Counted from the first letter of the stretch, positions 24,130 through 37,225 are shown. The stretch: 64,000 nt of DNA from Archangium lipolyticum (GCF_024623785.1 NZ_JANKBZ010000007.1:310001-374000); one strand, 5' to 3'. The notes: generated by a model from the sequence alone, not told the origin. Program-made: numbers and translations.

Positions 24130-26022
24130 ATGAGCCAGCCCGTTTCGCCCTCGCCCCAGCAGCTCCAGCTCAAGCCCGAGCCCGATTCCGCGCCCCCCCG
24201 GGCGCCCGCCACGGCCGCCCAGGATCCGGAGCGGTACTGGCTCGAGAACGTCTACAAGGCCGGCGTGCGCCAGCTCACCGTGCGCGCCGTCATCGCCGGT
24301 ATGCTGATCGGCGCGGTGATGTGCCTCTCCAACCTGTACGTCATCCTCAAGACGGGCTGGAGCCTGGGCGTCACCATCACCGCGTGCATCCTCTCCTTCG
24401 CCACCTTCGGCGCCCTGCGGGCCGTGGGGCTGGTGAAGACGGAGGTCAGCGCGCTCGAGAACAACGCCGTGGGCTCGGTGGCCTCGGGGGCGGGGTACAT
24501 GACGGGCGGTGGCAACATGGCCGCCGTGCCCGCGCTGCTGATGCTCACCGGAGCGCTGCCCTCCACCGGGTGGCTGGTGGCGTGGTTCGCGGTGGTGTCC
24601 GCCCTGGGCGTCTTCGCCGCCATCCCCATCAAGCGCCAGCTCATCAACATCGAGCAGCTCCCGTTCCCCACGGGCACCGCCACCGCCGAGACGCTCCAGG
24701 CGCTCCACGGACATGACGCGCGCTCACGCGGCAAGGCGCGCTACCTCGGCGTCGCGGGCCTGATCGGGGCCGTCATCGCGTTCTGGCGGGACGCCAAGGC
24801 CTCGTGGCTGGCGTGGAACCTCCCCGCGAAGGTGAGCCTGCCCTTCACCATCGGCGGCAAGCCCGCGGGGGCGTGGACGCTCTCGTTCGACCTGAGCCTG
24901 CTGCTCGTGGGCGCCGGGGCGCTGGTGAGCTTCAAGACGGGCTGGTCCATGCTGCTGGGCGCCTTCCTCACCTACGGCTTCCTCGCCCCGGAGATGGTCA
25001 GCCGCGGCGTCATCCCCGAGGTGTCGTACAAGGCCATCAACTCCTGGGCGCTGTGGACGGGGGCCTCGGTGCTCGTGTCCTCGGGCCTGCTGTCCTTCGC
25101 CTTCCAGTGGCGCAGCGTGGCCAGGTCGTTCAAGGCGCTCTCGGGCCTCTTCGGGAAGAAGGGCGAGGAGGAGAAGGATGTGCTCGCCGACGTCGAGTGC
25201 CCGCCCACCTGGTTCCCCCTGGGCTTCCTGGTGCTGGGCCCGGTGGCCGTGTTCCTGATGGCGTACCTCTTCCAGATTCCGTGGTGGGCGGGCGTCATCG
25301 CCATGCCGCTGTCCGTGGTGATGGGCGTCATCGCCGCGCGTGTCACCGGAGAGACGGACACCACGCCCACCAAGGCGCTCGGGCCGGTGACCCAGCTCCT
25401 CTATGGCGGCCTGCTGCCCGGCAATCTCGCGGCCAACGTGATGAGCGCCAACGCCACGGGCGGGGTGGGCCTGCACGCGGCGGACCTGCTCACGAACCTC
25501 AAGACCGGGTGGCTGCTCGGCGCCGACCCGCGCAAGCAGTTCTTCGCGCAGCTCTTCGGCCTGGTGGCCGGTGCCGCCGTGGTGGTGCCCGCCTTCAACC
25601 TGCTGGTGCCGAGCGCCGAGGTGCTGGGCACCGAGGAGTTCCCCGCGCCTTCCTCGCTGGTGTGGGCCGGCGTGTCGAAGATGCTCGTCAACGGGGTGGG
25701 CTCGCTGCACACGTCCTCGCGCATCGGCGCCCTGTGCGGCCTGGCGCTGGGCGTGGCGCTGGTGCTGCTGGACCGCTGGGCCCCGAAGAAGGCCAAGCCG
25801 TTCATTCCCTCGGCGTCGGGCCTGGGGCTGGCCATCGTGATTCCGGGCGCCAGCTCCATCAGCTTCTTCATCGGCGCGGCCATCGCCGAGGTGCTGCGCC
25901 GCAAGAAGGCCCAGCTGGCCGAGGCCACGGTGCTCCCGGTGAGCTCGGGCTTCATCGCGGGTGAGAGCCTCATGGGCATCGCCGTGGCGATGCTCAAGGC
26001 CTTCGGGGTGATGCCCAAGTAG
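24130..26022 (+). CDS. OPT-family oligopeptide transporter
   Basis: 630 residues from the ATG at 24130. A Pro/Ala-rich cytoplasmic N-terminus is followed by about 14 membrane helices. Conserved OPT segments include AVIAGMLIGAVMCLSNLYV, SALENNAVGSVASGAGYMTG and PFPTGTATAETL. The prokaryotic OPT branch imports small peptides or metal-chelate complexes, driven by protons. There is no ABC ATPase nearby and none is needed. The substrate cannot be inferred. Confidence 0.9.
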   Translation: MSQPVSPSPQQLQLKPEPDSAPPRAPATAAQDPERYWLENVYKAGVRQLTVRAVIAGMLIGAVMCLSNLYVILKTGWSLGVTITACILSFATFGALRAVGLVKTEVSALENNAVGSVASGAGYMTGGGNMAAVPALLMLTGALPSTGWLVAWFAVVSALGVFAAIPIKRQLINIEQLPFPTGTATAETLQALHGHDARSRGKARYLGVAGLIGAVIAFWRDAKASWLAWNLPAKVSLPFTIGGKPAGAWTLSFDLSLLLVGAGALVSFKTGWSMLLGAFLTYGFLAPEMVSRGVIPEVSYKAINSWALWTGASVLVSSGLLSFAFQWRSVARSFKALSGLFGKKGEEEKDVLADVECPPTWFPLGFLVLGPVAVFLMAYLFQIPWWAGVIAMPLSVVMGVIAARVTGETDTTPTKALGPVTQLLYGGLLPGNLAANVMSANATGGVGLHAADLLTNLKTGWLLGADPRKQFFAQLFGLVAGAAVVVPAFNLLVPSAEVLGTEEFPAPSSLVWAGVSKMLVNGVGSLHTSSRIGALCGLALGVALVLLDRWAPKKAKPFIPSASGLGLAIVIPGASSISFFIGAAIAEVLRRKKAQLAEATVLPVSSGFIAGESLMGIAVAMLKAFGVMPK

Positions 26023-26088
26023 GAAACTTTCGTGGGGCGGGTCCGATAATGAGTCCCGGATACCCTGCCTTCACGAAAGGACCCCCCC

Positions 26089-27357
26089 GTGAGCTTCGTC
26101 TCGTCCACCAGGAAGCCCGTTTCCATCCCCTCGCCCGAGATCAGCTCCAAGTCCAAGGCGGCTGGTGGCGAGGCGCCCGTCACCGCCAAGACGGGCAATC
26201 AGGTGAAGGCGGAGAAGGCGCCCGCGCCCCAGACGGTGTTCCGCGATGGCTTCGAGGGGGCCGGGGCCGGTGCGAAGGCGGCGAAGGCCGGCGGCGTCGC
26301 CCAGGTGGGCAATGACCCGGCGTACCGGGAGGCCCTGAAGACCCAGCGCGAGCTGTCCGGCCTGCGCCAGGAGCTGGGCCGTGTGCAGCTCGAGCTGGAG
26401 AACCGCAACCCGCTCGAGAAGGCCCGGGATGCCATCACCGGGGGCGACAACGACGAGGAGAAGAAAATCAACGAGCTGAAGGCTCGGATCTCCACCCTGG
26501 AGAACGTGGAGCGGGCCCAGCCCGCCGAGGCCGTGGAGCGTGCGCGCTTCACCGTCTTCATGGACCGGATGGGGGAGCTCGAGAAGACGATGGGGAAGAG
26601 CGCGGCGGCCACCATCGCACGGCAGACCTATTACAACAGCCCGGTCTGGAACGTGGGCGGGGGCACGCCGTTCGGGGCCTCGGAGGGAGCCATCAACGCC
26701 GCGGGCCTGCCGCATTCCCCGGACTACAGCAGCGGCGTGGCGGTCGGCGGCTACAGCGGCCGCATGCGTACGCCGGACGGGCAGGAGGTGGACATGGGCC
26801 ACGTGGCCTGTGCGCTCGACTGGCAGGTGAACGAGAAGCGCGTCCCCGACAACTACCTGCTCCCGACCCTTCCTCCGACCCGCATCCCGAACCCCTTCAA
26901 CCTCCAGACCGTCACCCTCACGGGCGATGTGGCCTCGGCCATCAAGAACACCGCCCGGGGTGACAACGCGGCCGCTCGCGCCGACACCGCCATCGGCAAC
27001 GAGGGCAAGGAGGACTGGTACGGCGACATCGACGGGCTCAACCTCGCCAACCGTCTGGCGCAGAACCCCAACCAGAGCCTCACCCAGGTCCTGGGGGACT
27101 ACTACGGCAAGGGCCAGTACCAGAACCGCATCGACGAGTACGCCACCCACAGCCGCTACATCCAGCGGGATGACAGGGGGCAGCCGCTGCGCGACGCCCA
27201 GGGGCACTACGTCGTGGACAAGAAGAAGCTGGAGTCCGAGGCCTACACCTTCGCCAACATCCTCAGCCCCAAGTCCATCAACAACCCGTCCGGCGAAGTG
27301 GTGGACGCGTGGTCCCGCTGGTTCAACCAGGAGCAGGACGCGGCTCGGAACAACTGA
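26089..27357 (+). CDS. large protein of unknown function with disordered N-terminus
   Basis: 422 residues from a GTG at 26089 (GAAAGGA upstream). Residues 1-75 are low-complexity (Lys/Ala/Pro/Ser/Gly). Residues 80-150 look like a coiled coil (LRQELGRVQLELENRN ... KINELKARISTLENV). The remainder is globular with several Trp/Tyr/Gly-rich strips (YYNSPVWNVGGGTPFG, EVDMGHVACALDWQ, EDWYGDIDGLNLANRL). There is no signal peptide or membrane helix. The disordered start followed by a globular end recalls proteins exported by specialised secretion, but that is speculation. Its stop is one base from that of the convergent lipoprotein gene. Confidence 0.65.
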   Translation: MSFVSSTRKPVSIPSPEISSKSKAAGGEAPVTAKTGNQVKAEKAPAPQTVFRDGFEGAGAGAKAAKAGGVAQVGNDPAYREALKTQRELSGLRQELGRVQLELENRNPLEKARDAITGGDNDEEKKINELKARISTLENVERAQPAEAVERARFTVFMDRMGELEKTMGKSAAATIARQTYYNSPVWNVGGGTPFGASEGAINAAGLPHSPDYSSGVAVGGYSGRMRTPDGQEVDMGHVACALDWQVNEKRVPDNYLLPTLPPTRIPNPFNLQTVTLTGDVASAIKNTARGDNAAARADTAIGNEGKEDWYGDIDGLNLANRLAQNPNQSLTQVLGDYYGKGQYQNRIDEYATHSRYIQRDDRGQPLRDAQGHYVVDKKKLESEAYTFANILSPKSINNPSGEVVDAWSRWFNQEQDAARNN

Positions 27358-27358
27358 C

Positions 27359-28036
27359 TCACTTCTTGTCCGGGATCGGCTCCTGCGCCTTCGGGGTGGC
27401 AGGAGCCTTCTCGTTGATGTTGACGACGACGGGGACGGTCTTGTTCTCGGTGTTGGGAGGACCCGGCTCCACCAGCACCTGATGGAACGTCCCCAGCTTG
27501 GAGACGCTCGCCCGGATGTCCTCGAGCGTCCGCACCGTGCAGGCCTTGTCCTTGGGGAGCGCGCTCCTGGCCGTCTCGATGACGCGGTCGGGAGACACCG
27601 TCGCGTTCCTGTCCAGGGTGACCCAGATGATGGTGTCGACCTGATAGGGCGCCCCGAGCTGGACATTCAGGCGGGGCTGGGCGGCGGGTGAGCTGGCCTC
27701 GCCCTGAAGCATCACGCGAGCTTCCATCCAGCAGAGTCCGCGAAGCCGGTCCTCGAGGAGCCGGGCGGCGGCCTCCTGGCACTGCGCGGACTTCGTGCTC
27801 CCGACGGCTTCCAAGGGGAGCTCCGCGAGCAGCCGGTCTCGAAGGGACCTGGGCAGCCCGTCGAGCCCGGAGACCTGGTCATGGGCGAGGGAGGCCGTGC
27901 GCGTGGGCTGGCACTGTTCCCGGGTGAGGAACCTCTTGTCGACGCGCTCCATCACCTGACGGGTGTTGCCCTGCTGGGTGGTGGAGCAGGCGGACAGGGT
28001 GAGGCTGAAGAGGGCGAGCGAAGTGCGGCGGAGCAT
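27359..28036 (-). CDS. lipoprotein of unknown function
   Basis: 225 residues. The ATG at 28036 starts a signal peptide with lipobox LSACS; an open stretch further upstream has no lipoprotein character and is not included. The mature protein has a Gln/Thr-rich start, four Cys in the middle (REQCQ, SAQCQ, LRGLCW, KACTV) and an acidic/Pro-rich tail ending PDKK. It contains two segments that look like paired beta-strands (NVQLGAPYQVDTIIWVTLD, VPVVVNINEKAP). I do not recognise a family. Confidence 0.65.
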   Translation of the reverse strand: MLRRTSLALFSLTLSACSTTQQGNTRQVMERVDKRFLTREQCQPTRTASLAHDQVSGLDGLPRSLRDRLLAELPLEAVGSTKSAQCQEAAARLLEDRLRGLCWMEARVMLQGEASSPAAQPRLNVQLGAPYQVDTIIWVTLDRNATVSPDRVIETARSALPKDKACTVRTLEDIRASVSKLGTFHQVLVEPGPPNTENKTVPVVVNINEKAPATPKAQEPIPDKK

Positions 28037-28265
28037 ACGAGGCTTGTAACCCACCGACGTACCCCGCGCATGGGCGGAGTCGTGTCGTTCCCGAGGGGGG
28101 CAGGGGAGCCGGGAAGAAATGGGCGGTCTGGCGTTCTCACGGTGCAGGCAGGTGGTCAGGCCTCCGTGCTCCGGCGAAGCCTGGGTCACAATCCAAGAGG
28201 TGTGACTCCCTCCTGCGCAAGCAGCGTCAGTGCCCTCGTGCCGGACCGCGTGACAGGAGACCCGT

Positions 28266-29003
28266 ATGACTCCCTCCCCGATGCTCGAACTGAAGCTGCC
28301 CACGCTTCACGAGCTGCCCACCTATGTGTTCGATACCCTTCTTTCGTGGAACATTCCGGGCCTCAACCGCTCGCTCGTCGGCCTCTACGGCCGGCCGGAC
28401 GGCTGGCTCGGGCGTCTGATCGGCCACGTCATGAGCTTCGAGCACGGCCCGGTGACGCAGTGGACGCTGGAGCAGATGGACATCCAACCCGATGATCGGG
28501 TGCTGGATGTCGGCTGCGGGGCTGGCAAGGCCCTCGAGTTCCTGGCGCACCTGGCGTCGCGTGGCTCCGTGGTGGGCCTCGACCACTCCGAGACCATGGT
28601 CTTCCAGGCCCTCTCGCGCAACCGGGCCCGGGTGCTCACGGGCCAGCTGTCGGTGCGCATGGGCGATGTGGGCCACATGCCCTTCGCGGATGCCTCCTTC
28701 GACAAGGTGTGCGCCATCGAGACGCTCTACTTCTGGCCCGATCCGAAGGCGGCCTTCGAGGAGATCCACCGTGTCCTGGTCCCCGGAGGCCGGGTGGCGA
28801 TCTCCCTGGAGTACACCCGGGATGCCTCCCGCTCGGGGGACCTGTCAGACACCCTGGAGTCGTCGGCGGGGGTTCGCGTCTACTCGAGCGCCGAGGTGGT
28901 GGGGATGCTGGACGCGGCTGGCTTCACCGAGCTGCGCCTCGAAGCACAACCCACGCGCAGCAACGGCTGGCTGTACGTCGAGGGCCGCAAGCCCGGCCAT
29001 TGA
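28266..29003 (+). CDS. class I SAM-dependent methyltransferase
   Basis: 245 residues with AGGAGA six bases before the ATG. SAM-binding motif I is VLDVGCGAGKALEFLA (about residues 79-94), then VGLDHSETMV (acidic loop), GDVGHMPFADASFDKV and HRVLVPGGRVAISLE. This is the UbiE/MenG-like small-molecule methyltransferase fold. The N-terminal 60 residues (with WNIPGLNRSLVGLYG) are an amphipathic helical cap. The substrate is unknown. It is monocistronic and convergent with the ABC-F gene. Confidence 0.85.
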   Translation: MTPSPMLELKLPTLHELPTYVFDTLLSWNIPGLNRSLVGLYGRPDGWLGRLIGHVMSFEHGPVTQWTLEQMDIQPDDRVLDVGCGAGKALEFLAHLASRGSVVGLDHSETMVFQALSRNRARVLTGQLSVRMGDVGHMPFADASFDKVCAIETLYFWPDPKAAFEEIHRVLVPGGRVAISLEYTRDASRSGDLSDTLESSAGVRVYSSAEVVGMLDAAGFTELRLEAQPTRSNGWLYVEGRKPGH

Positions 29004-29011
29004 GCCGGGCT
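28990..29011. terminator. possible hairpin between convergent genes
   Basis: An 8-bp perfect inverted repeat (AGCCCGGC / GCCGGGCT) with a six-base loop encloses the methyltransferase stop codon, between two convergent genes. There is no T-run on either side, so it may only assist termination or stabilise transcript ends. Confidence 0.35.
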
Positions 29012-29020
29012 CGCGGACTC

Positions 29021-30643
29021 TCAGCTGCGCAGGCCGGGGGCCTCGTGGCCGGTGCGCGCCACGTACTCCGTGTAGCCACCGCCGTACTGGTGGATGCCCT
29101 CGGGCGTCAGCTCGAGCACCCGGTTGGACAGCGAGGCCAGGAAGTGCCGGTCGTGGCTCACGAAGAGCATCGTGCCCTCGTAGTTGGCCAGCGCCGCGAT
29201 GAGCATCTGCTTCGTCGCCATGTCCAGGTGGTTGGTGGGCTCGTCCAGCACCAGGAAGTTGGGCGGGTCGTAGAGCATCTGCGCCAGCACCAGCCGCGCC
29301 TTCTCTCCTCCGGACAGCACCCGGCACTTCTTCTCGATTTCATCGCCCGAGAAGCCGAAGCACCCCGCCAGCGCGCGCAGCGAACCCTGCGAGGCCCGGG
29401 GGAACCTGTCCACCAGCGAGTCGTAGACGGTCTGCTCCGGCTTCAGCAGCTCCATCGCGTGCTGCGCGAAGTAGCCCATCTTCACGCTGCCGCCGAGCGA
29501 CACCGCTCCATCGTCCGGCCGCGACTCGCCCGCCACCAGCTTCAGCAGCGTCGACTTGCCCGCGCCGTTCACGCCCATCACGCACCAGCGCTCGCCTCGC
29601 CGCACCAGGAAGTCCAGCCCGCTGTAGATGCGCCGCTTGCCGTACCCCTTCACCACCCGCTCCAGCTTCGCCACGTCGTCGCCCGAGCGCGGCGCCGGCT
29701 GGAACTCGAACACCATCGTCTGACGGCGCTTCGGCGGCTCCACCTTCTCGATCTTCTCCAGCTTCTTCACCCGGCTCTGCACCTGTGCCGCGTGCGAGGC
29801 CCGCGCCTTGAACCGCTCGATGAACTTCAGCTCCTTGGCGAGCATCGCCTGCTGGCGCTCGTACTGCGCCTGCTGGTGCTTCTCGTTCAGCGCCCGCTGC
29901 TGCTCGTAGAAGTCGTAGTTGCCCGAGTACGTCGTCAGCTCGCCGCCGTCGATCTCGATGATCTTCGTCACGATGCGGTTCATGAACTCGCGATCGTGGC
30001 TCGTCATCAGCAGCGCGCCCTCGTACCCCTTGAGGAACGTCTCCAGCCAGATGAGCGACTCGATGTCCAGGTGGTTGCTCGGCTCGTCCAGCAGCATCAC
30101 GTCCGGCCGCATCAGCAGGATGCGCGCCAGCGCCACGCGCATCTTCCAGCCGCCCGACAGCGCCCCCACGTCCCCGTCCATCATCTCCTCGCTGAAGCCC
30201 AGGCCCGAGAGGATCTCCCTCGCCCGCCCCTCCAGCGCGTACCCGCCCAGCTCCTCGTAGCGCCCCTGCACCACCCCGAAGCGCTCCACCAGCTTGTCCA
30301 TCTCGTCCATGCGGTCCGGATCCGCCATGGCCGCCTCGAGCTGCTTGAGCTCCGCCGCCACCTCCGACACCGGCCCCGCTCCGTCCATCACCGCCGCCAC
30401 CGCGCTCTGCCCCGACATCTCGCCCACGTCCTGGTCGAAGTAGCCGATGGTCACGCCGCGATCGACGGACACCTGCCCCTCGTCCGGATGCTCCTGCTGC
30501 ACCACCATCCGGAACAGGGTGGACTTGCCCGCTCCGTTCGGGCCCACCAGGCCCACCTTCTCGCCCTTGTTGAGCTGTGCCGAGGCTTCAACGAAGAGGA
30601 TCTGCTGTCCGTGCTGCTTGCCGATGTTGTCGAGACGAATCAT
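29021..30643 (-). CDS. ABC-F family ATPase (ribosome-associated), YbiT-like
   Basis: 540 residues with two nucleotide-binding domains and no membrane part. Domain 1: GPNGAGKST, signature LSGGWKMR, Walker B LLDEPSNHLD. Domain 2: GVNGAGKST, LSGGEKAR and LVLDEPTNHLD. A charged linker (KARASHAAQVQSRVKKLEKIEK) joins them and is the arm that reaches the P-site tRNA in this family. ABC-F proteins rescue or regulate stalled ribosomes. It lacks the C-terminal coiled coil present in the neighbouring Uup-like protein. Confidence 0.92.
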   Translation of the reverse strand: MIRLDNIGKQHGQQILFVEASAQLNKGEKVGLVGPNGAGKSTLFRMVVQQEHPDEGQVSVDRGVTIGYFDQDVGEMSGQSAVAAVMDGAGPVSEVAAELKQLEAAMADPDRMDEMDKLVERFGVVQGRYEELGGYALEGRAREILSGLGFSEEMMDGDVGALSGGWKMRVALARILLMRPDVMLLDEPSNHLDIESLIWLETFLKGYEGALLMTSHDREFMNRIVTKIIEIDGGELTTYSGNYDFYEQQRALNEKHQQAQYERQQAMLAKELKFIERFKARASHAAQVQSRVKKLEKIEKVEPPKRRQTMVFEFQPAPRSGDDVAKLERVVKGYGKRRIYSGLDFLVRRGERWCVMGVNGAGKSTLLKLVAGESRPDDGAVSLGGSVKMGYFAQHAMELLKPEQTVYDSLVDRFPRASQGSLRALAGCFGFSGDEIEKKCRVLSGGEKARLVLAQMLYDPPNFLVLDEPTNHLDMATKQMLIAALANYEGTMLFVSHDRHFLASLSNRVLELTPEGIHQYGGGYTEYVARTGHEAPGLRS

Positions 30644-30664
30644 GGGACCTCAGTGGGGGCGAGA

Positions 30665-30700
30665 TACCCTCACCCCAGCCCTCTCCCAGAGGGAGAGGGG
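30665..30700 (+). repeat. dispersed palindromic repeat, copy 1
   Basis: The element has the form TACCCTCACCCC plus a 9-bp perfect hairpin, CCCTCTCCC-AGA-GGGAGAGGG (stem 30679-30687 / 30691-30699). It lies between the two ABC-F genes. Confidence 0.85.
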
Positions 30701-30723
30701 GCATACACAGTTTCTTGAAAGAT

Positions 30724-32646
30724 TCAGGCTCCGGCGGCCAGGTTCTGCAACTCCTGCCAGCGCGTGTAGAGGCGCTCCACTTCCGCCGCCGTCACGTCCA
30801 GCTCCTTCTGCACCTCCGCCGCCTTCGTTCCGCTGGAGTAGACGCTCGGATCCACCAGCTGCGCTTCCAGCTCCGACTTGCGCGTCTCCGCCGCCTCGAT
30901 CGCCGCCTCCATCCCATCCAGCTCTCGCTGCTCCTTGTACGAGAGCTTCCCTGGCTTGCGCGTCGGCCTGGCCTCCACCACGGGCTCCGCCTTCTTCGCC
31001 ACCGGAGCCGGGGCCGCCGCCGCGGCTCGTGCCTGGGCCTGCTCCTTCAGCCGCCGGTACATCGCGAAGTTGCCCTCGTACCGCACCACCTTGCCGTCTC
31101 CCTCGAACGCCAGGATGGACGTCGCCACCTTGTCCAGGAAGTACCGGTCGTGCGTCACCAGCAGCACGCTCCCCGTGAAGCCCAGCAGCAGCCCCTCGAG
31201 GATGTTCAGCGTGACGATGTCCAGGTCGTTCGTCGGCTCGTCCAGCACCAGGACGTTGGCGCCCTCCAGGAAGAGCCGCGCCAGCAGCAGCCGGTTGCGC
31301 TCGCCGCCCGACAGCGCCTTCACCTTCATCCGCTGCATGGGCACCGGGAAGAGCAGGTCATCCAGGTAGTCGCGCAGCGCCACCCGTTGATCACCCAGCT
31401 CCACCCAGTCGTCCCCACGAGGCGAGGCCGCCTCGTACACCGTCTGCTCCGGGTCCAGCGAGGCGCGCGTCTGGTCGTAGTACGCCACCTTCGTGTTCTT
31501 CCCGATGACCACCTTGCCGGCGTCCGGCGGCAGCTCCCCGAGCAGCACCCGCAGGAAGGTCGTCTTCCCCACGCCGTTGGGGCCCACCAGGCCCACGCGC
31601 TCGCCGCGCTGGAGCAGCAGGTCCACGCCCTTGAGCACGTTGCGCTCGCCGTAGGACTTGCGCACGCCCTCGGCCTCGATGACGGTGTGGCCCAACCGCG
31701 GCGCCTGCATCACCTGCAACCCCGCCACCTTCGGCCGCTGGAAGCCCTTCTCCTCCATCAGCTTCCGCGCCCGCTCGATGCGCGCCTTGCTCTTGGTGCG
31801 CCGCGCCTCGGGGCCCTTGCGCAGCCATGCCACTTCCTGGGCGATCCAGCGCTCGCGCTTGTGCTGGGCGACGGCCGCGTTCTCCTGCGCCACCAGCTTC
31901 TGCTCCACGTACGCTTCGTAGTTGCCCGGGTACGAGATGACGCCCCCGCCCGGTTGGATCTCCACGATGCGGTCCACCAGGCCATCGAGGAAGTACCGGT
32001 CGTGCGTCACCAGCAGCAGCGAGCCGGGCAGCTTGTCCAGCTCGTCCTCCAGCCAGTCCACCGTGTCCGCGTCCAGGTGGTTGGTGGGCTCGTCCAGCAT
32101 CAACATGTCCGGCCGCGTGAGCAGCGCGCGGGCGATGGCCACGCGCTTGCGCAGGCCTCCGGAGAGCTCGGCCACGGGCCGGTCCCAGTCCTTCACGCCC
32201 AGCCGGTCCAACAGCGTCTTCGCGTGGTGCTCCGTGTCCCAGCCGCCCAGCTGCTCGATGCGGTCCGACAGCGTCGCGAGCTGCTCCATCAGCTTGCCCT
32301 GCGCCTCGGCGGGCGTGGTCTCCAGGCGGCGGGTGAGCTCGGCCTGCGCGGCCAGGGCCTCCTTGAGGGGACCCTGGGCCACGCTCAGCTCCGAGGCCAC
32401 CGTGGCGCCCGGGGGGAACTCGGGCTCCTGCGGCAGGTAGGTGACGCGCGCGCCCCGGCGGAGCTGCAGCTCCCCCGCGTCCGCGCGCGCCACGCCGGCC
32501 AATATCTTCATCAGCGAGGACTTGCCGGAGCCGTTCACTCCCACGAGGCCCACGCGCTCACCTTCTTCGATGGTGAGCGTCAGGCCCTGGAAGACGGTAC
32601 GGCTGCCGAAGGAGAGTTGGACGTCGGCGGCGCGGAGCAGGGTCAC
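30724..32646 (-). CDS. uup: ABC-F family ATPase Uup-like
   Basis: 640 residues. Domain 1: GVNGSGKSS, LSGGLRKR, MLDEPTNHLD. Domain 2: GPNGVGKTT, LSGGERNR, LVLDEPTNDLD. The C-terminus has an Ala/Pro linker, then KLSYKEQRELDGMEAAIEAAE and a helical hairpin, the DNA-binding coiled-coil domain typical of Uup. Uup limits tandem-repeat deletion and transposon excision and helps ribosome function in other bacteria. It is separated from the other ABC-F gene by 80 bases that contain one palindromic repeat. Confidence 0.92.
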   Translation of the reverse strand: MTLLRAADVQLSFGSRTVFQGLTLTIEEGERVGLVGVNGSGKSSLMKILAGVARADAGELQLRRGARVTYLPQEPEFPPGATVASELSVAQGPLKEALAAQAELTRRLETTPAEAQGKLMEQLATLSDRIEQLGGWDTEHHAKTLLDRLGVKDWDRPVAELSGGLRKRVAIARALLTRPDMLMLDEPTNHLDADTVDWLEDELDKLPGSLLLVTHDRYFLDGLVDRIVEIQPGGGVISYPGNYEAYVEQKLVAQENAAVAQHKRERWIAQEVAWLRKGPEARRTKSKARIERARKLMEEKGFQRPKVAGLQVMQAPRLGHTVIEAEGVRKSYGERNVLKGVDLLLQRGERVGLVGPNGVGKTTFLRVLLGELPPDAGKVVIGKNTKVAYYDQTRASLDPEQTVYEAASPRGDDWVELGDQRVALRDYLDDLLFPVPMQRMKVKALSGGERNRLLLARLFLEGANVLVLDEPTNDLDIVTLNILEGLLLGFTGSVLLVTHDRYFLDKVATSILAFEGDGKVVRYEGNFAMYRRLKEQAQARAAAAAPAPVAKKAEPVVEARPTRKPGKLSYKEQRELDGMEAAIEAAETRKSELEAQLVDPSVYSSGTKAAEVQKELDVTAAEVERLYTRWQELQNLAAGA

Positions 32647-32694
32647 GGGTGGTGCCTCGAGGGGAATGCGGAGGTTCTCGTCGCGGGTGCTTCT

Positions 32695-34155
<1,461 letters not shown>

Positions 34156-34212
34156 AGGTTCTCGGGGAAGCCCCGGAAGGGCCCGGCGGACAACGGGGAA
34201 AGCCGGGCCCGG

Positions 34213-34250
34213 GAAAATAAAGAAGGCGCCCCCGGGGGAGGCGCCTCCTT
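34213..34250 (-). terminator. Rho-independent terminator of the EF-G gene
   Basis: On the minus strand a GC-rich hairpin (AGGCGCC ... GGCGCCT around a C/G-rich loop) is followed by TTCTTTATTTT, a clear U-tract. It lies 37 bases after the EF-G stop codon and before the helicase gene. Confidence 0.85.
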
Positions 34251-34286
34251 CAACAGCCTGGAATTGTCAGGCCTTGGCGCTCTTCA

Positions 34287-36401
<2,115 letters not shown>

Positions 36402-36692
36402 GAGAGTCGGTCCTTCTGCTGTATTGAAGTCCTGCGAGAACAGGGCAGGGGGCGCCCTTACTTCCCGCCGCTTGAAGTTTCCAGCCAAATCGGCATGGAG
36501 CCGGGGAGCCGTCTACTCCCTCTCAAGCCCAAGGGGAAGCCCCCCCGGGTGCTGGGCCGCTGGAGGAGCCCCGCCTACATTCGCCGTGTCATAACCCTGA
36601 AGCCACCTGAATACTTCTGTCGCCCCCAGGGATTTCCGGGGGTAAGGGTAGGAGGACACCCCCGGGTGGCTGCCTGGGAGGGGAGGAGTCAC

Positions 36693-37037
36693 ATGGCGAA
36701 GCCGAGTGGATTCGATAGGGACATTGGCTACCTGATGCCCTTCCTGGAGCGGCTCACCGCCGCGGCCGGCGAGCTGCAGGACGCCAGCGCCCGCGAGGAG
36801 CTCCAGCGCCTCATGGCCGAGGAGAAGGTCCGTTGGGCGCGAATCCAGGAGTTGCTCGGGGGCGCCTCCGGGCAGAGCCCGGCGTCCGCGCCCTCCGCTC
36901 CACGGACCCCTCCGGCCGCGAGCGCGCGGGCTCCTTCCAGTGCTCCGGCGGTGGCCCGTTCCCGGGCCGATGAGATCAACCGGGTGCAGCCTCGTGAGGC
37001 GGGCCTCACCGTGGGCAGCCTGAAGCGGCAGTCCTGA
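36693..37037 (+). CDS. small hypothetical protein with helical N-terminus and disordered tail
   Basis: 114 residues; GGGAGGAG lies close upstream of the ATG at 36693. Residues 1-55 are helical (GYLMPFLERLTAAAGELQDA, EELQRLMAEEKVRWARIQELL). Residues 56-95 are Ala/Pro/Ser-rich and disordered, and a conserved-looking end reads RADEINRVQPREAGLTVGSLKRQS. The family is unknown. It diverges from the EF-G gene across 291 bases that contain nothing else I can identify. Confidence 0.65.
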   Translation: MAKPSGFDRDIGYLMPFLERLTAAAGELQDASAREELQRLMAEEKVRWARIQELLGGASGQSPASAPSAPRTPPAASARAPSSAPAVARSRADEINRVQPREAGLTVGSLKRQS

Positions 37038-37068
37038 GGACGGACTCGGAGCGGGGTTCGCAGGGGTA

Positions 37069-37104
37069 GACCCTCACCCTGGCCCTCTCCCAGAGGGAGA
37101 GGGG
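37069..37104 (+). repeat. dispersed palindromic repeat, copy 2
   Basis: Same element as copy 1: ACCCTCACCCT followed by the hairpin CCCTCTCCC-AGA-GGGAGAGGG (37083-37103). It lies just after the small hypothetical gene. Confidence 0.85.
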
Positions 37105-37130
37105 ACACGCACGGTGAGGAACCAGGTTGG

Positions 37131-37166
37131 ACCCTCTCCCCCTGGGAGAGGGACGGGGTGAGGGTA
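37131..37166 (-). repeat. dispersed palindromic repeat, copy 3 (inverted)
   Basis: Hairpin CCCTCTCCC-CCT-GGGAGAGGG (37132-37152) followed by ACGGGGTGAGGGTA, the reverse complement of the copy 1 flank. It faces copy 2 across 26 bases, so the two copies together can form a larger stem. Confidence 0.85.
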
Positions 37167-37225
37167 TGGGGTGCACTCGGGTTCCCCCAGTCCCTCCGCT
37201 CCACGGGTTGGAGAACGGGGGCAGG

